From Acidobacteriaceae bacterium (lineage in GTDB: Bacteria; Acidobacteriota; Terriglobia; Terriglobales; Acidobacteriaceae), in assembly GCA_028283655.1 (NCBI GenBank), contig JAPWKE010000003.1:1302001-1366000 (forward strand): 64,000 nucleotides of DNA, in the 5' to 3' direction. The translations under genes were made by a program, and so were the position numbers. The number at the start of each line of letters is the position of its first letter. Position 1 is the first letter of the stretch. Shown here in pieces: positions 1-10,000 of the stretch. The notes beneath the pieces were generated by a model. That model saw only the letters and a program-made list of their open reading frames with translations, had not been told where the DNA came from and made no database searches.

Positions 1-218
1 TCATGGGTGGTGGCATCAGCGGACAGGCGACCGAGATCGATATCCAGGCTCGCGAGATCCTGCGTATCCGCGAAAATATGAACCGCATTCAGGCCCAGCA
101 CACCGGCCAGACGCTGGAACAGATCGAAAAGGATACGGACCGCGACTTCATCATGACCTCTCCGCAGGCGGTGGAGTACGGCATTATCGACGAGATCATT
201 CATCGACCGCGTGCGTAA
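1..218 (+). CDS. clpP: ClpP protease subunit, C-terminal part (5' end outside window)
   Basis: This is the last ~72 residues of the serine peptidase ClpP, which forms a tetradecameric barrel that degrades substrates unfolded by ClpX. The visible part includes the handle-helix region ([21 protein letters not shown]), the D of the catalytic triad region in [11 protein letters not shown], and the typical ending in which [12 protein letters not shown] is replaced by [12 protein letters not shown]. The catalytic Ser and His lie upstream of the window. The reading frame is open from base 1. clpX lies 1 kb downstream, separated by a terminator and azoR, so the two are probably transcribed separately here. 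Confidence is high. Confidence 0.95.
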   Translation, partial: MGGGISGQATEIDIQAREILRIRENMNRIQAQHTGQTLEQIEKDTDRDFIMTSPQAVEYGIIDEIIHRPRA

Positions 219-236
219 ATTACGAGCATTTAACGG

Positions 237-264
237 AAAACGAGTGGCTTAGGCCACTCGTTTT
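237..264 (+). terminator. Intrinsic terminator after clpP
   Basis: A perfect 8-bp stem (CGAGTGGC / GCCACTCG) with a TTAG loop is flanked by AAAA and TTTT. The A/T flanks could let it work in both directions, but only clpP ends here. Confidence 0.85.
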
Positions 265-412
265 CATTTCTTCACAGGCCAGAGATGCAGCCGGAAGCTA
301 AACGGGCTAGTATTTATATCAACGCAAATATATTTGCGTCCTTGAGCAGAACCGGCTCATCCGAAGAAGTGGCGTGGTTGGCGCCAGAATCGAAACACAG
401 GAGTTTTAGTAC

Positions 413-1015
413 ATGGCTACCCTTTTGAAAGTCGAAGTAAGCCCTCGTGGCGACTGGTCCGTTTCCCGCAAGCTGGGCGACCTGTACCAGGAGAAGTGGC
501 TGGAAGCGAACCCCGGTGGAACCGTGGTGACGCGTGATGTTGCCGCCAATCCTCTTCCCTTTGTCGACCTGCAATGGATCGCGGGTGCCTATAGCCCTGT
601 GAACGAGCACACGGAAGCCCACAAGGCGGCTCTGAAGCCCAGCGATGAGCTTATCGCGGAGCTTCTGGGTGCGGATGAAGTTCTGATCACGACGCCTCTG
701 TACAACTTCAACATGCCTTCGGCGTTCAAGGCGTGGATTGACCACATCATTCGCATTGGCAAGACGTTCTCGGCAAGCTACGAAGGTCTAGCCAAGGGCC
801 GCAAGGTCACGGTGATCATCGCTGCCGGAGCCAACTACGGTGCAGGTTCGCCGATGCATGGCGTGGACTTTGTGACCAGCTACCTGAAGTTCATCTTCGG
901 ATTCATCGGCATCACGGACGTGACGGTTCACATCAACGACCAGACCACCCAGGTGCTGCAGGGTACGAAGACGATCGAGGAGTACACCGCTGAGCACAAC
1001 ATTGCTCTGAGCTAA
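413..1015 (+). CDS. azoR: FMN-dependent NADH-azoreductase (AzoR family)
   Basis: The 200-residue flavodoxin-fold oxidoreductase matches the AzoR family in length. The family uses FMN and NADH to reduce azo bonds and quinones, and is often thought to protect against thiol or quinone stress. The phosphate-binding start is atypically short (SPRGDWSVSRKLGDLY, where S-x-S-x-S is usual). The FMN loop PLYNFNMPSAFKAWIDH and the following IRIGKTF are near-canonical, and the later GANYG loop is present. ATG 413 is preceded by CAGGAG at 398-403. It sits alone between two terminators, between clpP and clpX, so the neighbouring proteases may be linked by stress rather than by a shared transcript. Confidence 0.9.
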   Translation: MATLLKVEVSPRGDWSVSRKLGDLYQEKWLEANPGGTVVTRDVAANPLPFVDLQWIAGAYSPVNEHTEAHKAALKPSDELIAELLGADEVLITTPLYNFNMPSAFKAWIDHIIRIGKTFSASYEGLAKGRKVTVIIAAGANYGAGSPMHGVDFVTSYLKFIFGFIGITDVTVHINDQTTQVLQGTKTIEEYTAEHNIALS

Positions 1016-1026
1016 GTATTCGGATT

Positions 1027-1067
1027 GAAAAGCGGCTGCCTGGAGTCCTCCAGGCAGCCGCTTTTTG
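1027..1067 (+). terminator. Intrinsic terminator after azoR
   Basis: A GC-rich 13-14 bp inverted repeat (AGCGGCTGCCTGG / CCAGGCAGCCGCT) with a short loop is followed by TTTTTGTTG. Confidence 0.9.
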
Positions 1068-1212
1068 TTGTGTTCAAAGATAGGTCAGATTTATGAACCT
1101 TGATTGATATCATGTACCCCGAAATACACATGCAGCGTACGGAAGTTGGACACTTATGCCATTGACTGAGGTGTAAACTTACTGAGTTGTAAAGAAGGAG
1201 TTGCACCCGTCT

Positions 1213-2496
1213 ATGAAGACCTCTCGGGGCATGGAAGAGTCGCTGCGTTGTTCGTTCTGCCATAAATCGCAGGATGCCGTGGCCAAGTTGATCTCGTCAC
1301 CTTCCGACTATCCTCGCGCGTACATCTGCGACGAGTGCGTTGCTGTCTGCAACTCCATTCTGGAAGACGACAAGGGCGAGCAGCAGACAGGCCATGCGCC
1401 GGCGCATCTGCCGAAGCCGCATGAAGTGAAGACCTTCCTCGACGAGTACATCATCGGGCAGGACATGACGAAGAAGAAGCTCGCAGTCGCTGTTTACAAC
1501 CACTACAAGCGCGTGCAGATGAACCGTGTCCGCGGTAACGATGTGGAACTGGCGAAGTCGAATATTCTGCTGGTTGGTCCGACGGGATCGGGCAAGACGC
1601 TGATGGCGCAGACTCTGGCAAAGATGCTGGACGTGCCGTTTGCGATCGTGGATGCAACGACCCTGACCGAAGCCGGTTATGTGGGCGAAGACGTCGAGAA
1701 CATCATCCTGAAGCTGCTGCAGGCAGCAGACGGCGACGTGGCTCGTGCTCAGTCGGGCATTATCTACATCGACGAAATTGACAAGATTGGCCGCAAGGAT
1801 GAAAACCCTTCGATCACCCGCGACGTCAGCGGCGAAGGCGTTCAGCAGGCACTGTTGAAGCTTCTGGAAGGCACCGTTGCCAACGTTCCGCCGCAAGGTG
1901 GGCGCAAGCATCCGCACCAGGAGTTCACCATCGTCGACACGACGAACATCCTGTTTATTTGCGGTGGCGCGTTTGTTGGGCTGGAAAAGGTTATCGGTCG
2001 CCGTATCGGCAAGAAGGCTCTCGGCTTCAAGGCGATTCAGGACGAGCACGACAAGGAACTCGTAACACCTATCCGCGCACAGCGTGATGCGGAGTTGCTA
2101 CGTAAGGCTGAGCCGCAGGATCTGCTGAAGTACGGCCTGATTCCTGAGTTTGTTGGCCGTCTGCCCGTGCTGGGTGTTCTGGACGAGTTGGACGAGCCCG
2201 CGCTGGTCGAGATTTTGACCAAGCCGCGCAACGCCATCCTGAAGCAGTATGCGAAGCTCTTCGACTACGAGGGTGTGAAGGTCACGTGGACCGATGAAGC
2301 AGCACACGAAATCGCTCGCGAGGCCTTGTTGCGCAAGGTTGGCGCACGTGGACTCCGTATGATCCTCGAAGAGTTAATGCTTGACCTGATGTATCACGTT
2401 CCCGGCAACAAGAAGGTTCGTGAAATTGTGATCACCGATGAGATGGTCAAGAATCGCGACATCACGACACAGGTTCTGCTGGAAAAAGCAGGCTAG
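1213..2496 (+). CDS. clpX: ATP-dependent protease ATPase subunit ClpX
   Basis: ClpX is the AAA+ unfoldase partner of ClpP and also acts alone as a chaperone. The N-terminal zinc-binding domain shows C-x2-C (CSFC) and C-x2-C (CDEC) within the first ~45 residues. Walker A GPTGSGKT follows near residue 120, the pore loop GYVGEDV, Walker [11 protein letters not shown], and the ClpP-docking loop as LGF (KKALGFKA), then sensor 2 in GARGLR. The length (427 aa) fits the family. ATG 1213 is chosen: AAGGAG at 1195-1200 is somewhat far (12 nt), the in-frame TTG at 1201 abuts the SD, and ATG 1231 is a possible alternative. It is monocistronic, with terminators on both sides. Confidence 0.97.
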   Translation: MKTSRGMEESLRCSFCHKSQDAVAKLISSPSDYPRAYICDECVAVCNSILEDDKGEQQTGHAPAHLPKPHEVKTFLDEYIIGQDMTKKKLAVAVYNHYKRVQMNRVRGNDVELAKSNILLVGPTGSGKTLMAQTLAKMLDVPFAIVDATTLTEAGYVGEDVENIILKLLQAADGDVARAQSGIIYIDEIDKIGRKDENPSITRDVSGEGVQQALLKLLEGTVANVPPQGGRKHPHQEFTIVDTTNILFICGGAFVGLEKVIGRRIGKKALGFKAIQDEHDKELVTPIRAQRDAELLRKAEPQDLLKYGLIPEFVGRLPVLGVLDELDEPALVEILTKPRNAILKQYAKLFDYEGVKVTWTDEAAHEIAREALLRKVGARGLRMILEELMLDLMYHVPGNKKVREIVITDEMVKNRDITTQVLLEKAG

Positions 2497-2518
2497 TCAG
2501 TAGGCACAAGAAAAGAAC

Positions 2519-2560
2519 GAAGAGCCCGAAGGAGATCGCCTCCTTCGGGCTCTTCTCTTT
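2519..2560 (+). terminator. Intrinsic terminator after clpX
   Basis: A long perfect hairpin (AAGAGCCCGAAGGAG / CTCCTTCGGGCTCTT) with a short loop is followed by CTCTTTTC. Confidence 0.9.
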
Positions 2561-2699
2561 TCAACGTCATACGGAGTGCGTCCGGATTTCGATGCGATGA
2601 AAGATAGGTACCCCTTATGCACCCTTGAAAGCGGGTACAATTTCCAGCTAAGACCACGTCGCATCTTTCAAGCAGTTGATGCGTCCAATCGGGAGGCCT

Positions 2700-5120
2700 A
2701 TGGCAAACGAAGAACGCGACATCCTTACCGGCGCACAGCGCAAACTCCCGATGATGCCCATCCGTGAGATGGTGATTTTCCCGCACATGATGACGCCCTT
2801 TGTCGTTGGGCGAGAGTCAAGCGTACGAGCGCTCGAAGAAGCTCTGACGGGCGACCGTCGCATCTTTCTGGCGACACAGTATGACGCCTCCGTCGACGAG
2901 CCAACCGCGGACGACATCTACAAGGTCGGCGTGATCGGCAACATTGTGCAGTCGGTGCGTATGCCCGACGGCAACATCAAGGTGCTTGTCGAAGGCGTAG
3001 AGCGCGCGCAGGCCACGAACGTCAACGACGAAGATGGCTTCTTTGTGGCCACCGTCACGACCTCGCAGGCAGAGCTGCAATCGACTCCCGCGACCGAGCA
3101 GCTTGTCTCGCGCGTGCATCAGCTCTATGAGCAGTACAGCAAGCTGCAGCAGTCACTGAACCAGGAAGCTGCCGCTGCCCTGCGCACGGACGAGCCTGCA
3201 AAGCTGGCAGACGTGATCGCAGCCAATCTTTCCCTGTCGATCGAAGAGAAACAGCAGCTGCTAGAGGTCTTCGACCCGGAGCAGCGTCTGTCTCGCGTCG
3301 CAGACACGCTGGACATCGCCATAGAGAAGCTCAACATGGACCGCACCATTCAGGGCCGCGTGAAGCGGCAGATGGAGCGCGCTCAGAAGGAGTACTACCT
3401 CAACGAGAAGATCAAGGCGATCCAGAAGGAACTGGGCCGCGGCGAACGCTCGGAGTTCGATGAGCTGAAGAAGAAGATCGACGAGTCCGGCATGCCCAAG
3501 GACGTGCTCGAAAAGGCAACGCAGGAGCTGAAGAAGCTGGAAGCGATGCCGCCGATGTCGGCTGAGTCCACGGTGAGCCGTAACTACCTCGATTGGCTGC
3601 TGGCCGTGCCGTGGCGCAAGAAGTCGAAGGAGATCCGCTCCATCGATAACGCCGAGCAGGTGCTGAACGAGGACCACTACGGGCTGGAGAAGATCAAGGA
3701 CCGGATTCTCGAGTTCCTCGCCGTGCGTCAACTGGTGAAGAACCCGAAGGGTTCGATCCTCTGCTTCGTCGGGCCTCCGGGTGTCGGTAAGACCTCACTC
3801 GGTATGAGCATCGCGAAGGCAACCGGCCGGAAGTTCGTGCGTATGTCGCTTGGCGGTGTGCGTGACGAGGCCGAGATTCGCGGGCATCGCCGCACGTACA
3901 TCGGCGCGCTTCCCGGACAGATTATCCAAAGCATGAAGAAGGCTGGAACGAAGAACCCGGTCATCATGCTGGATGAGATCGACAAGCTCGCCAGCGACTT
4001 CCGTGGCGACCCAGCGAGTGCCCTGCTGGAAGTGCTTGATCCCGAGCAGAACTCGACATTCCAGGACCACTATCTCGACGTAGAGTACGACCTGTCGCAG
4101 GTGCTGTTTGTTGCGACCGCCAACGTGCTGCACACGATTCCCGGCCCTCTGCAGGACCGCATGGAGATTCTGCGCCTTACCGGCTACACCGAGGTGGAGA
4201 AGCTTGAGATCGCCAAGCAGTACCTGGTGAAGAAGTCGGTTGAGGCGAATGGCCTGACCGGCGAGCAACTCACCTTCACCGATGACGCACTGCGAGATAT
4301 CATTCGCTACTACACGCGCGAAGCAGGGGTACGTAATCTCGAACGCGAGATTGGCAATGTCTGCCGCAAGATCGCTCGCAAGGTCGTTAAGGACGCCAAG
4401 CACAAGGAAGAAGTTACGGCTGTAGCGCTGGCCGATCTGCTAGGTGTGGCAAAGTATCGCGACTCACAGATACACGAGCAGAATGAAGTGGGTCTGGTTA
4501 CCGGCCTCGCCTGGACAGAGATGGGTGGAACCATTCTGCAGACCGAAGTACAGGTGCTGGACGGCAAAGGCAAGATGACGCCGACCGGGCAACTGGGTGA
4601 CGTGATGCAGGAGTCCGCTCAGGCAGCCCTGACATGGATTCGGTCGCGTGCGCATCACCTTGGCCTGCAGAAGGACTTCTACCGCAACCTGGACATTCAT
4701 ATCCATGTGCCGGAAGGTGCGATTCCCAAGGATGGCCCCTCTGCTGGTATCACGATGGCAACGGCATTGGCTTCTGCTTTGACCAAGATCCCTGTTCGTC
4801 GCGATATTGCGATGACCGGAGAGATTACGCTGCGTGGCAAGGTGCTTCCGATTGGCGGGTTGAAGGAGAAGCTGCTGGCGGCACATCGCGCTGGGATCTT
4901 TGAAGCCATCATGCCTGCGGACAACAAGCGGGATTTTCAGGATCTGCCTGAACTCATCCGGAATGAGATGAAGCTCCACTTTGTGGAGAGCATGGATGAA
5001 GTGTTGGAGATCGCACTGGCTGGGAAACTGCAAAAGCTCGAGGACGAGTCACCTACACCCTTGGAGCAGATGCCTCCCCCGGCGGCACATGATTCGGTGC
5101 CCTCCAGTGCTCGACAGTAA
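2700..5120 (+). CDS. lon: ATP-dependent endopeptidase Lon
   Basis: Cytosolic AAA+ serine protease that removes misfolded and short-lived regulatory proteins. The N-terminal substrate-binding domain is followed by a coiled-coil linker rich in K/E, then Walker A GPPGVGKT, Walker [10 protein letters not shown] and the C-terminal peptidase domain. The catalytic Ser is in [15 protein letters not shown] and the catalytic Lys in [17 protein letters not shown]. The 806 residues match LonA. ATG 2700 follows GGGAGG (2691-2696) at a short 3-nt spacing; ATG 2679 and TTG 2676 in the same frame lack an SD. The C-terminal ~25 residues ([23 protein letters not shown]) are an unstructured extension. Confidence 0.97.
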   Translation: MANEERDILTGAQRKLPMMPIREMVIFPHMMTPFVVGRESSVRALEEALTGDRRIFLATQYDASVDEPTADDIYKVGVIGNIVQSVRMPDGNIKVLVEGVERAQATNVNDEDGFFVATVTTSQAELQSTPATEQLVSRVHQLYEQYSKLQQSLNQEAAAALRTDEPAKLADVIAANLSLSIEEKQQLLEVFDPEQRLSRVADTLDIAIEKLNMDRTIQGRVKRQMERAQKEYYLNEKIKAIQKELGRGERSEFDELKKKIDESGMPKDVLEKATQELKKLEAMPPMSAESTVSRNYLDWLLAVPWRKKSKEIRSIDNAEQVLNEDHYGLEKIKDRILEFLAVRQLVKNPKGSILCFVGPPGVGKTSLGMSIAKATGRKFVRMSLGGVRDEAEIRGHRRTYIGALPGQIIQSMKKAGTKNPVIMLDEIDKLASDFRGDPASALLEVLDPEQNSTFQDHYLDVEYDLSQVLFVATANVLHTIPGPLQDRMEILRLTGYTEVEKLEIAKQYLVKKSVEANGLTGEQLTFTDDALRDIIRYYTREAGVRNLEREIGNVCRKIARKVVKDAKHKEEVTAVALADLLGVAKYRDSQIHEQNEVGLVTGLAWTEMGGTILQTEVQVLDGKGKMTPTGQLGDVMQESAQAALTWIRSRAHHLGLQKDFYRNLDIHIHVPEGAIPKDGPSAGITMATALASALTKIPVRRDIAMTGEITLRGKVLPIGGLKEKLLAAHRAGIFEAIMPADNKRDFQDLPELIRNEMKLHFVESMDEVLEIALAGKLQKLEDESPTPLEQMPPPAAHDSVPSSARQ

Positions 5121-5149
5121 TCCTGGCTAGAAATCCTGTATGGGAAAAA

Positions 5150-5184
5150 CAAAGGCCGGGCCGCCAAGGCCCGGCTCATTTGTT
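5150..5184. terminator. Convergent terminator between lon and the small membrane gene
   Basis: An 8-bp stem (GCCGGGCC / GGCCCGGC) with a CGCCAAG-type loop lies between two convergent genes. The tract after it is T-rich on the minus strand (TTTGTTTTTCC), and weaker on the plus strand (CATTTGTTG), so it may serve both. Confidence 0.7.
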
Positions 5185-5198
5185 GTGCGATGAATGTA

Positions 5199-5345
5199 TC
5201 AGGATTTACGGCCGGTGATCAACTGCATAACCAGCGAAATGACCGCAAAGATGATGAGCAGATGAATTAAAAACCCGCTGATGTGCATGACGAAAAAACC
5301 GCCGACCCAAAGCACTAAAAGAATGACAGCCAAAAGGATAAACAT
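5199..5345 (-). CDS. Small membrane protein, lmo0937/DUF5670-like
   Basis: A 48-residue hydrophobic protein with two membrane segments separated by HISG, ending in QLITGRKS. The pattern (MFILLAVILLVLWVGGFFV...) matches the lmo0937-type small membrane proteins found in many soil bacteria, whose role is unknown and which are often stress-inducible. I start at ATG 5345 because CCTCC on the plus strand at 5357-5361 gives a GGAGG ribosome site 11 nt upstream, and the longer reading adds a non-hydrophobic stretch. It lies convergent to lon. Confidence 0.75.
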   Translation of the reverse strand: MFILLAVILLVLWVGGFFVMHISGFLIHLLIIFAVISLVMQLITGRKS

Positions 5346-5523
5346 ATCGGAATTCGCCTCCAAAGCTGTGGTTTCACCACATGCTTCCACATTGCATGAG
5401 AGCCAGATTGAAAGCCTGAAGTTGCTTGCTCAAATTTCAGCTGACGTTTTTTCTGTCAGATAACTTCGTCCGTAAATTTCTGCATCTATGGCAAGGGAAA
5501 GAGATTCCTTCTGAGGTGCAGTG

Positions 5524-5676
5524 ATGATGTTGATTTTGGTTATTGTTCTCGTCCTACTGCTGTTTGGCTCGTTCCCTGTGTTCCCCTACTCGCGGAACTG
5601 GGGCTATCGCGGTAGCGGATTGCTGGGTACGATCCTGACCATCGTTGTCATTCTTTGGCTTTTGAACTGGGTATAG
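5524..5676 (+). CDS. DUF3309 family small membrane protein
   Basis: A 50-residue protein with two hydrophobic stretches around a conserved-looking hydrophilic turn, FPYSRNWGYRGSG. This is the signature of DUF3309 (typical members read PxWPYSRxWGYxPSGxxG). Function is unknown; members are widespread in soil and aquatic bacteria and often near stress genes. GAGGTG at 5513-5518 supports ATG 5524 or ATG 5527. It is followed directly by a terminator and so is its own transcription unit. Confidence 0.8.
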   Translation: MMLILVIVLVLLLFGSFPVFPYSRNWGYRGSGLLGTILTIVVILWLLNWV

Positions 5677-5684
5677 AAAACGGC

Positions 5685-5716
5685 AGAGCCTCCATCGGAT
5701 GGAGGCTCTTTTTCTA
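5685..5716 (+). terminator. Intrinsic terminator after the DUF3309 gene
   Basis: A 9-bp perfect stem AGAGCCTCC / GGAGGCTCT with ATCGGAT loop is followed by TTTTTCT. Confidence 0.9.
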
Positions 5717-5743
5717 TCGTGCCAAGATGTGGAAGCTATCTGA

Positions 5744-7096
5744 ATGCTGCTATCGTCAGATAGTAGAGTGGCAGAGCAAAGCACAACAGATATAGAAGGC
5801 GTGGCAAAGCTATCGCGCGTAGGAGAGGGATTGCGGGCGTTTCGCTCTCGCAACTTCCGCCTCTTTTTCACCGGTCAAAGCATCTCGCTGATTGGTACGT
5901 GGATGACGCGTATCGCAACTGGCTGGCTGGTGTACAAGCTGACGCACTCGGCAAAAATGCTGGGAATTGTGGGTTTTGCGGGACAAATTCCTACGTTTCT
6001 GCTGGCTCCATTCGCTGGTGTGTGGATTGAGCGGATGGACCGGCGCAAGCTGCTGGTGTGGACGCAGGTACTTGCCGGCATTCAATCGCTGACAATCGCT
6101 TTCCTCACCCTGGCCAAGGTCATCACCATACATGAACTGCTGCTACTGAGTGCGTGTCAGGGGATCATCAACGCGTTTGACATGCCGGGACGGCAGGCAG
6201 CGCTGGTCAAGATGGTCAACGACCGCGAATCGCTGCGTTCAGCGATTGCTCTGAACTCTTCGATGGTGAACATTGCGAGGCTGATCGGGCCAGCTATCGC
6301 CGGGCTGCTGATTGCGGCCGTTGGCGAAGGCTGGTGCTTCCTGGTGGACGGCCTGAGCTACATTGCGGTGATCGCTTCCCTGCTGATGATGAGGCTCGAT
6401 AGCTCCAAGGGAGTCAGCAAGGCCCCACCCAAGATGATTGAAGGGCTGAAGGACGGATGGGCGTACGTTTCGACGTTTCTGCCTGTCCGAACGATTCTGC
6501 TGCTCTTTGCGGTTGTCAGCCTGATGGGCTTTCCGTACATGGTGTTGATGCCGCTATTTGCTTCCGATGTACTGCACGGCGGGGCGCATATGCTGGGCTG
6601 GCTTTCCTCAGCAAGCGGGATAGGCGCGGTGATTTCTGCGATTACGCTTGCGCTGCGGCGTGGCGTGCGCGGGTTGACCCGAATGATCCAGATTGCCTGC
6701 TTCCTCTTTGGTGGCGGCCTTATTCTGCTGGGCTATTCTCATTGGTTTGTGCTGTCGATGGTGGCGCTGTTGTTTATCGGCTTTGGGATGATGCAAGGTA
6801 TCGCGGCCAGCAATACGGTGATTCAGACGCTGGTTCCCGAGGACAAGCGGGGTCGCGTGATGAGTTATTACACTGTAGCGTTTGTAGGTATGGCTCCGTT
6901 TGGAAGCTTGCTGGGAGGGACGTTGGCAAACCGCTTCGGACCGCAACACACGGTGATGTTGACGGGAGCCGTCTGCATCCTGGGTGCGGCATGGTTCTCG
7001 ACGCAACTGCCGAAGATCCGCGAGGAGATGCGGCCAGTCTATGAGGAGCTAGGCATTCTTCCGAAGAAGCCGCTGGAACCCGCTGTCAACAGCTAG
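5744..7096 (+). CDS. MFS transporter, MFS_3/EntS-like
   Basis: A 450-residue, 12-TM major facilitator of the MFS_3 (EntS-like) type. The family opening motif LRAFRSRNFRLFFTGQSISLIGTW is clear near residue 30, and the loop 2-3 motif appears as GVWIERMDRRKLL. Substrate cannot be read from sequence; relatives export siderophores or drugs. ATG 5744 has GGAAG 8 nt upstream. The internal TTG 5831 has a better SD (AGGAG at 5821-5825) and would start right at the conserved motif, so the true N-terminus is uncertain. Its last four bases overlap the convergent kinase gene. Confidence 0.88.
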   Translation: MLLSSDSRVAEQSTTDIEGVAKLSRVGEGLRAFRSRNFRLFFTGQSISLIGTWMTRIATGWLVYKLTHSAKMLGIVGFAGQIPTFLLAPFAGVWIERMDRRKLLVWTQVLAGIQSLTIAFLTLAKVITIHELLLLSACQGIINAFDMPGRQAALVKMVNDRESLRSAIALNSSMVNIARLIGPAIAGLLIAAVGEGWCFLVDGLSYIAVIASLLMMRLDSSKGVSKAPPKMIEGLKDGWAYVSTFLPVRTILLLFAVVSLMGFPYMVLMPLFASDVLHGGAHMLGWLSSASGIGAVISAITLALRRGVRGLTRMIQIACFLFGGGLILLGYSHWFVLSMVALLFIGFGMMQGIAASNTVIQTLVPEDKRGRVMSYYTVAFVGMAPFGSLLGGTLANRFGPQHTVMLTGAVCILGAAWFSTQLPKIREEMRPVYEELGILPKKPLEPAVNS

Positions 7097-10000
7097 TGAA
7101 CGCTGCCGTTCCGGGCTTCCGCCGCGAGAGGAAAGCTGGCAGAGGCGGATGGGATCAGTTGCAGATACTTGGCATACGCTGCCGCGCTGTTATCGTGATC
7201 TCCGCTGGCGTTGTACGCACGAGCAAGGCCGAGTTGAGCGAGCGGATAGAGCACAGGATTCACCAGCGCGGTGGAACCACCATGCTGCAGAACGAGTTGG
7301 AACTCCGCTACGGCATCTGCTGATTGATGCGCCTTGAGATGAATGAGGCCACGAAGATAAGGTGCGAAGGAGATGATGTCCGCCTGTCGTGCGTTCAGGA
7401 GCGTATGCAGCCCAGCCGCAGAGTCTCCTGACTTCCATTGGATGACGGCCTGTAGCGAAGGAATGTAGCTGTTCTTTGCGAGGTATGACTCTGGATACGT
7501 TCGGTTCAACTTGTCCACGCTTTTGCGAGCTATATCGAGGTTTCCGCAGAGAGCGCTGGCAAGACCGGAGCGAAACGTCGCCTCGGGGCCGAGTGGGTAC
7601 GCTTGAGCGCTCTGAACAACGCCGGGAACCTGTCCGCAGTTCTCCAGAAGCGCCATGTCGAGAGCCTCATGCGAGAGAGCATTTCCTGCGGTGGAGAACA
7701 ACGGAGGATGCGTTCCTGCTTCTGCGGCCACGCCCTGCCATAGTCGATAGGCTGCATCGGTATCCCCAAGTGCGGCCAGCAGGGATGCCTGCATCGAGCC
7801 TAGAGTGGCGTTCCCCATTGCTGGAGTGGAGAGGTCGATGGGGCCTTGTTGATTGCTTTGCAACCATGTCAGCAAGAGCTTGAGTTCAGGGGCAGCCGCG
7901 CCATTGGGGCCGGCGTGGTTAAGCATTGCAAGAGCGGCACCAAAACGTTCCTGCCCGATCAACGCACGTGCTCCTATGCGGTGAGCGGAGACGTCGTAGG
8001 GTTCGCGCGAGAGAGCACCATCTGCGGCCTGTCCAGCTTCAGAAAACTTGCCTTGCTCCAGCCATGAAAGCGCAGTGAAAATGTGTGCCCGAACGCTGTG
8101 AGGATGGTCGGCGAGAACCGCCTGCGCAGAGCTGGCTATGGAGTTCAAGTCGCCTGTTACGTTGAGAGCGAACGTTGCCGCGGCAAGGTGCTGCATACGG
8201 TTTGACGCTCTGCTGGCTGCGGTTTGCGCAGAGGTGGATGCCTGAGCTGCTGCGACTTCTGCACTCTCGCGCCGGTATAGATCTGCAAGCTGCAGCCATG
8301 CGGGAGCAAAGTGAGAGTCCAGCGAAGTAGCATGTTCGAGAGAGGTGGAAGCTTCATCGAACTGCCCGCGCGCAAGCTGATTGGTTCCCTGCGTGTAGGC
8401 GTTCAGGGCGTCGAGGTTGCTGGAAGCTTCGCGCGAAAGCGGAACGGCCGTGCGGGTGACGTCATCGTTCACTTCACCGCTCGCGGTACGAAGATCGACG
8501 ACGAGACGGTCAATAGCGTCGACGACCTGCTCACGGCTTTGCGCAGTTTCGTCCATGCGGAAGGCCTCAGCCCCCGTACCCACCATGATGATGCGCACGG
8601 AGACGACGTACGCGTTGCCGTTGCGATGGATCGCAGGTTGCAGAAGCTCTGTGACCAGAAGCGACTGTGCTGCGCGGCGGACGTCTTCAAGGGCGAGTGT
8701 GCTCGAGACCTGAAATCCTGCCGATTGTAAACCTGCGTCCAGTGTGGCCTGATCCTCCACAAGGAACTGTGGCGACTGCGCCAGATCAAAGAGAATGCCT
8801 GCGCTGAGAGCGCCACTCAGGGCGGAGTCTCCCGTTGTATTCACAGGAGAAAGCAGAGCCAGGGGGATGATGCGCGAAGTATCCGTGGCGACCCGATGCG
8901 GCCAGAGCTGCCAGGCCACGAAGCCGATAGCTGCCATGAAGACAAGGCTGAATGGAAGCAGCCACCAGCGCTGCCTCGGAGTCTCTGCCTCTGGCAACGC
9001 GGAGACGGGAGGCAATGGTCGCAGAGGCGGTTGCAGGATGTCTGCGGGCTCAACCTCTTCAATGCGCGAGAAGCGCGGCGCAGGACGCGAACTCTGCTGC
9101 CGGGGAAAGTGAATGACCGGAAGCGAATCACGCGACTGCGGCTTGCGAGCCGACTGCGGAACAATCGGCCTGGATGGCGCGGCAAATCGTTGCTCGTTCG
9201 GATCGTATGCAGGCTCTGCTCCCTCGGCGACAAGGCGCGTCTGCGGAGGCAGGAATTCGTCGTCTGGCGGCTGTGCCCCTGCCGTCTTAGGAGCCACTGG
9301 GGTTGCAGACTCCGTTTTTTCAACCTCAGGACTCTTTTGCTCCGCCGCTATGTTGTGAAATGCGGAAGACTCGAAGGCTGCACGCATGACAGCGCTTTCG
9401 CTGTCGAGAACTCGCCGTACGGGACGGATAAAGTCGTCGCTTGAGTCCTTCGAAGCATCCTTGGGCGGTGCGGGCTCTGCTTTTGCGATCCGGTGTGTCG
9501 AAGAAGCCGGAGCACTGGGGTTGCGTTCCATCTGGCGTAAGGCACGGATGGCAGGTTGCGTTGGAGGAAGAGAAGCCTGTGAGGAGTCGCTGCTCGAAGT
9601 TGGCTTGGACGGGGCGATCGGAATCTGGCGGCTGCTGAGTGCCGGAGGCGCGACAGAAGGCATTGGACTGCGGCGAGCTAAAGGGGTCGCGCGTACTGCA
9701 GACGATCCCGACAGGCCGAGTTTGGCCAGAGCATTGACGACGTCCTGCCCGTCCTGAAAGCGTAGAGTTCTATCCTTTTCCAGAAGCCGGTGAATGATGA
9801 GTTCAAGGCCTGAGGGAATGCCGGGATTCTGGTCGCGGATGAGTGCGGGTTCGCGGGAAAGCAGCTCAACGAAGACCAGCGCGCTAGTGGCGCCATGAAA
9901 TGGGACGCGACCGGTTGCCATCTCGTAGAGAATGACGCCGAGAGAAAAGAGATCGGAGCGAGGATCGAGTTGTTCGCCGCGAGCCTGCTCGGGAGACATA

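Noticed and set aside
1099-1125. Possible heat-shock (sigma32-like) promoter of clpX: CTTGAT-N12-CCCCGAAAT
   Set aside because: Spacing is slightly short and both boxes imperfect; lon also has CTTGAAA at 2624-2630 but no matching -10. Too weak to list.
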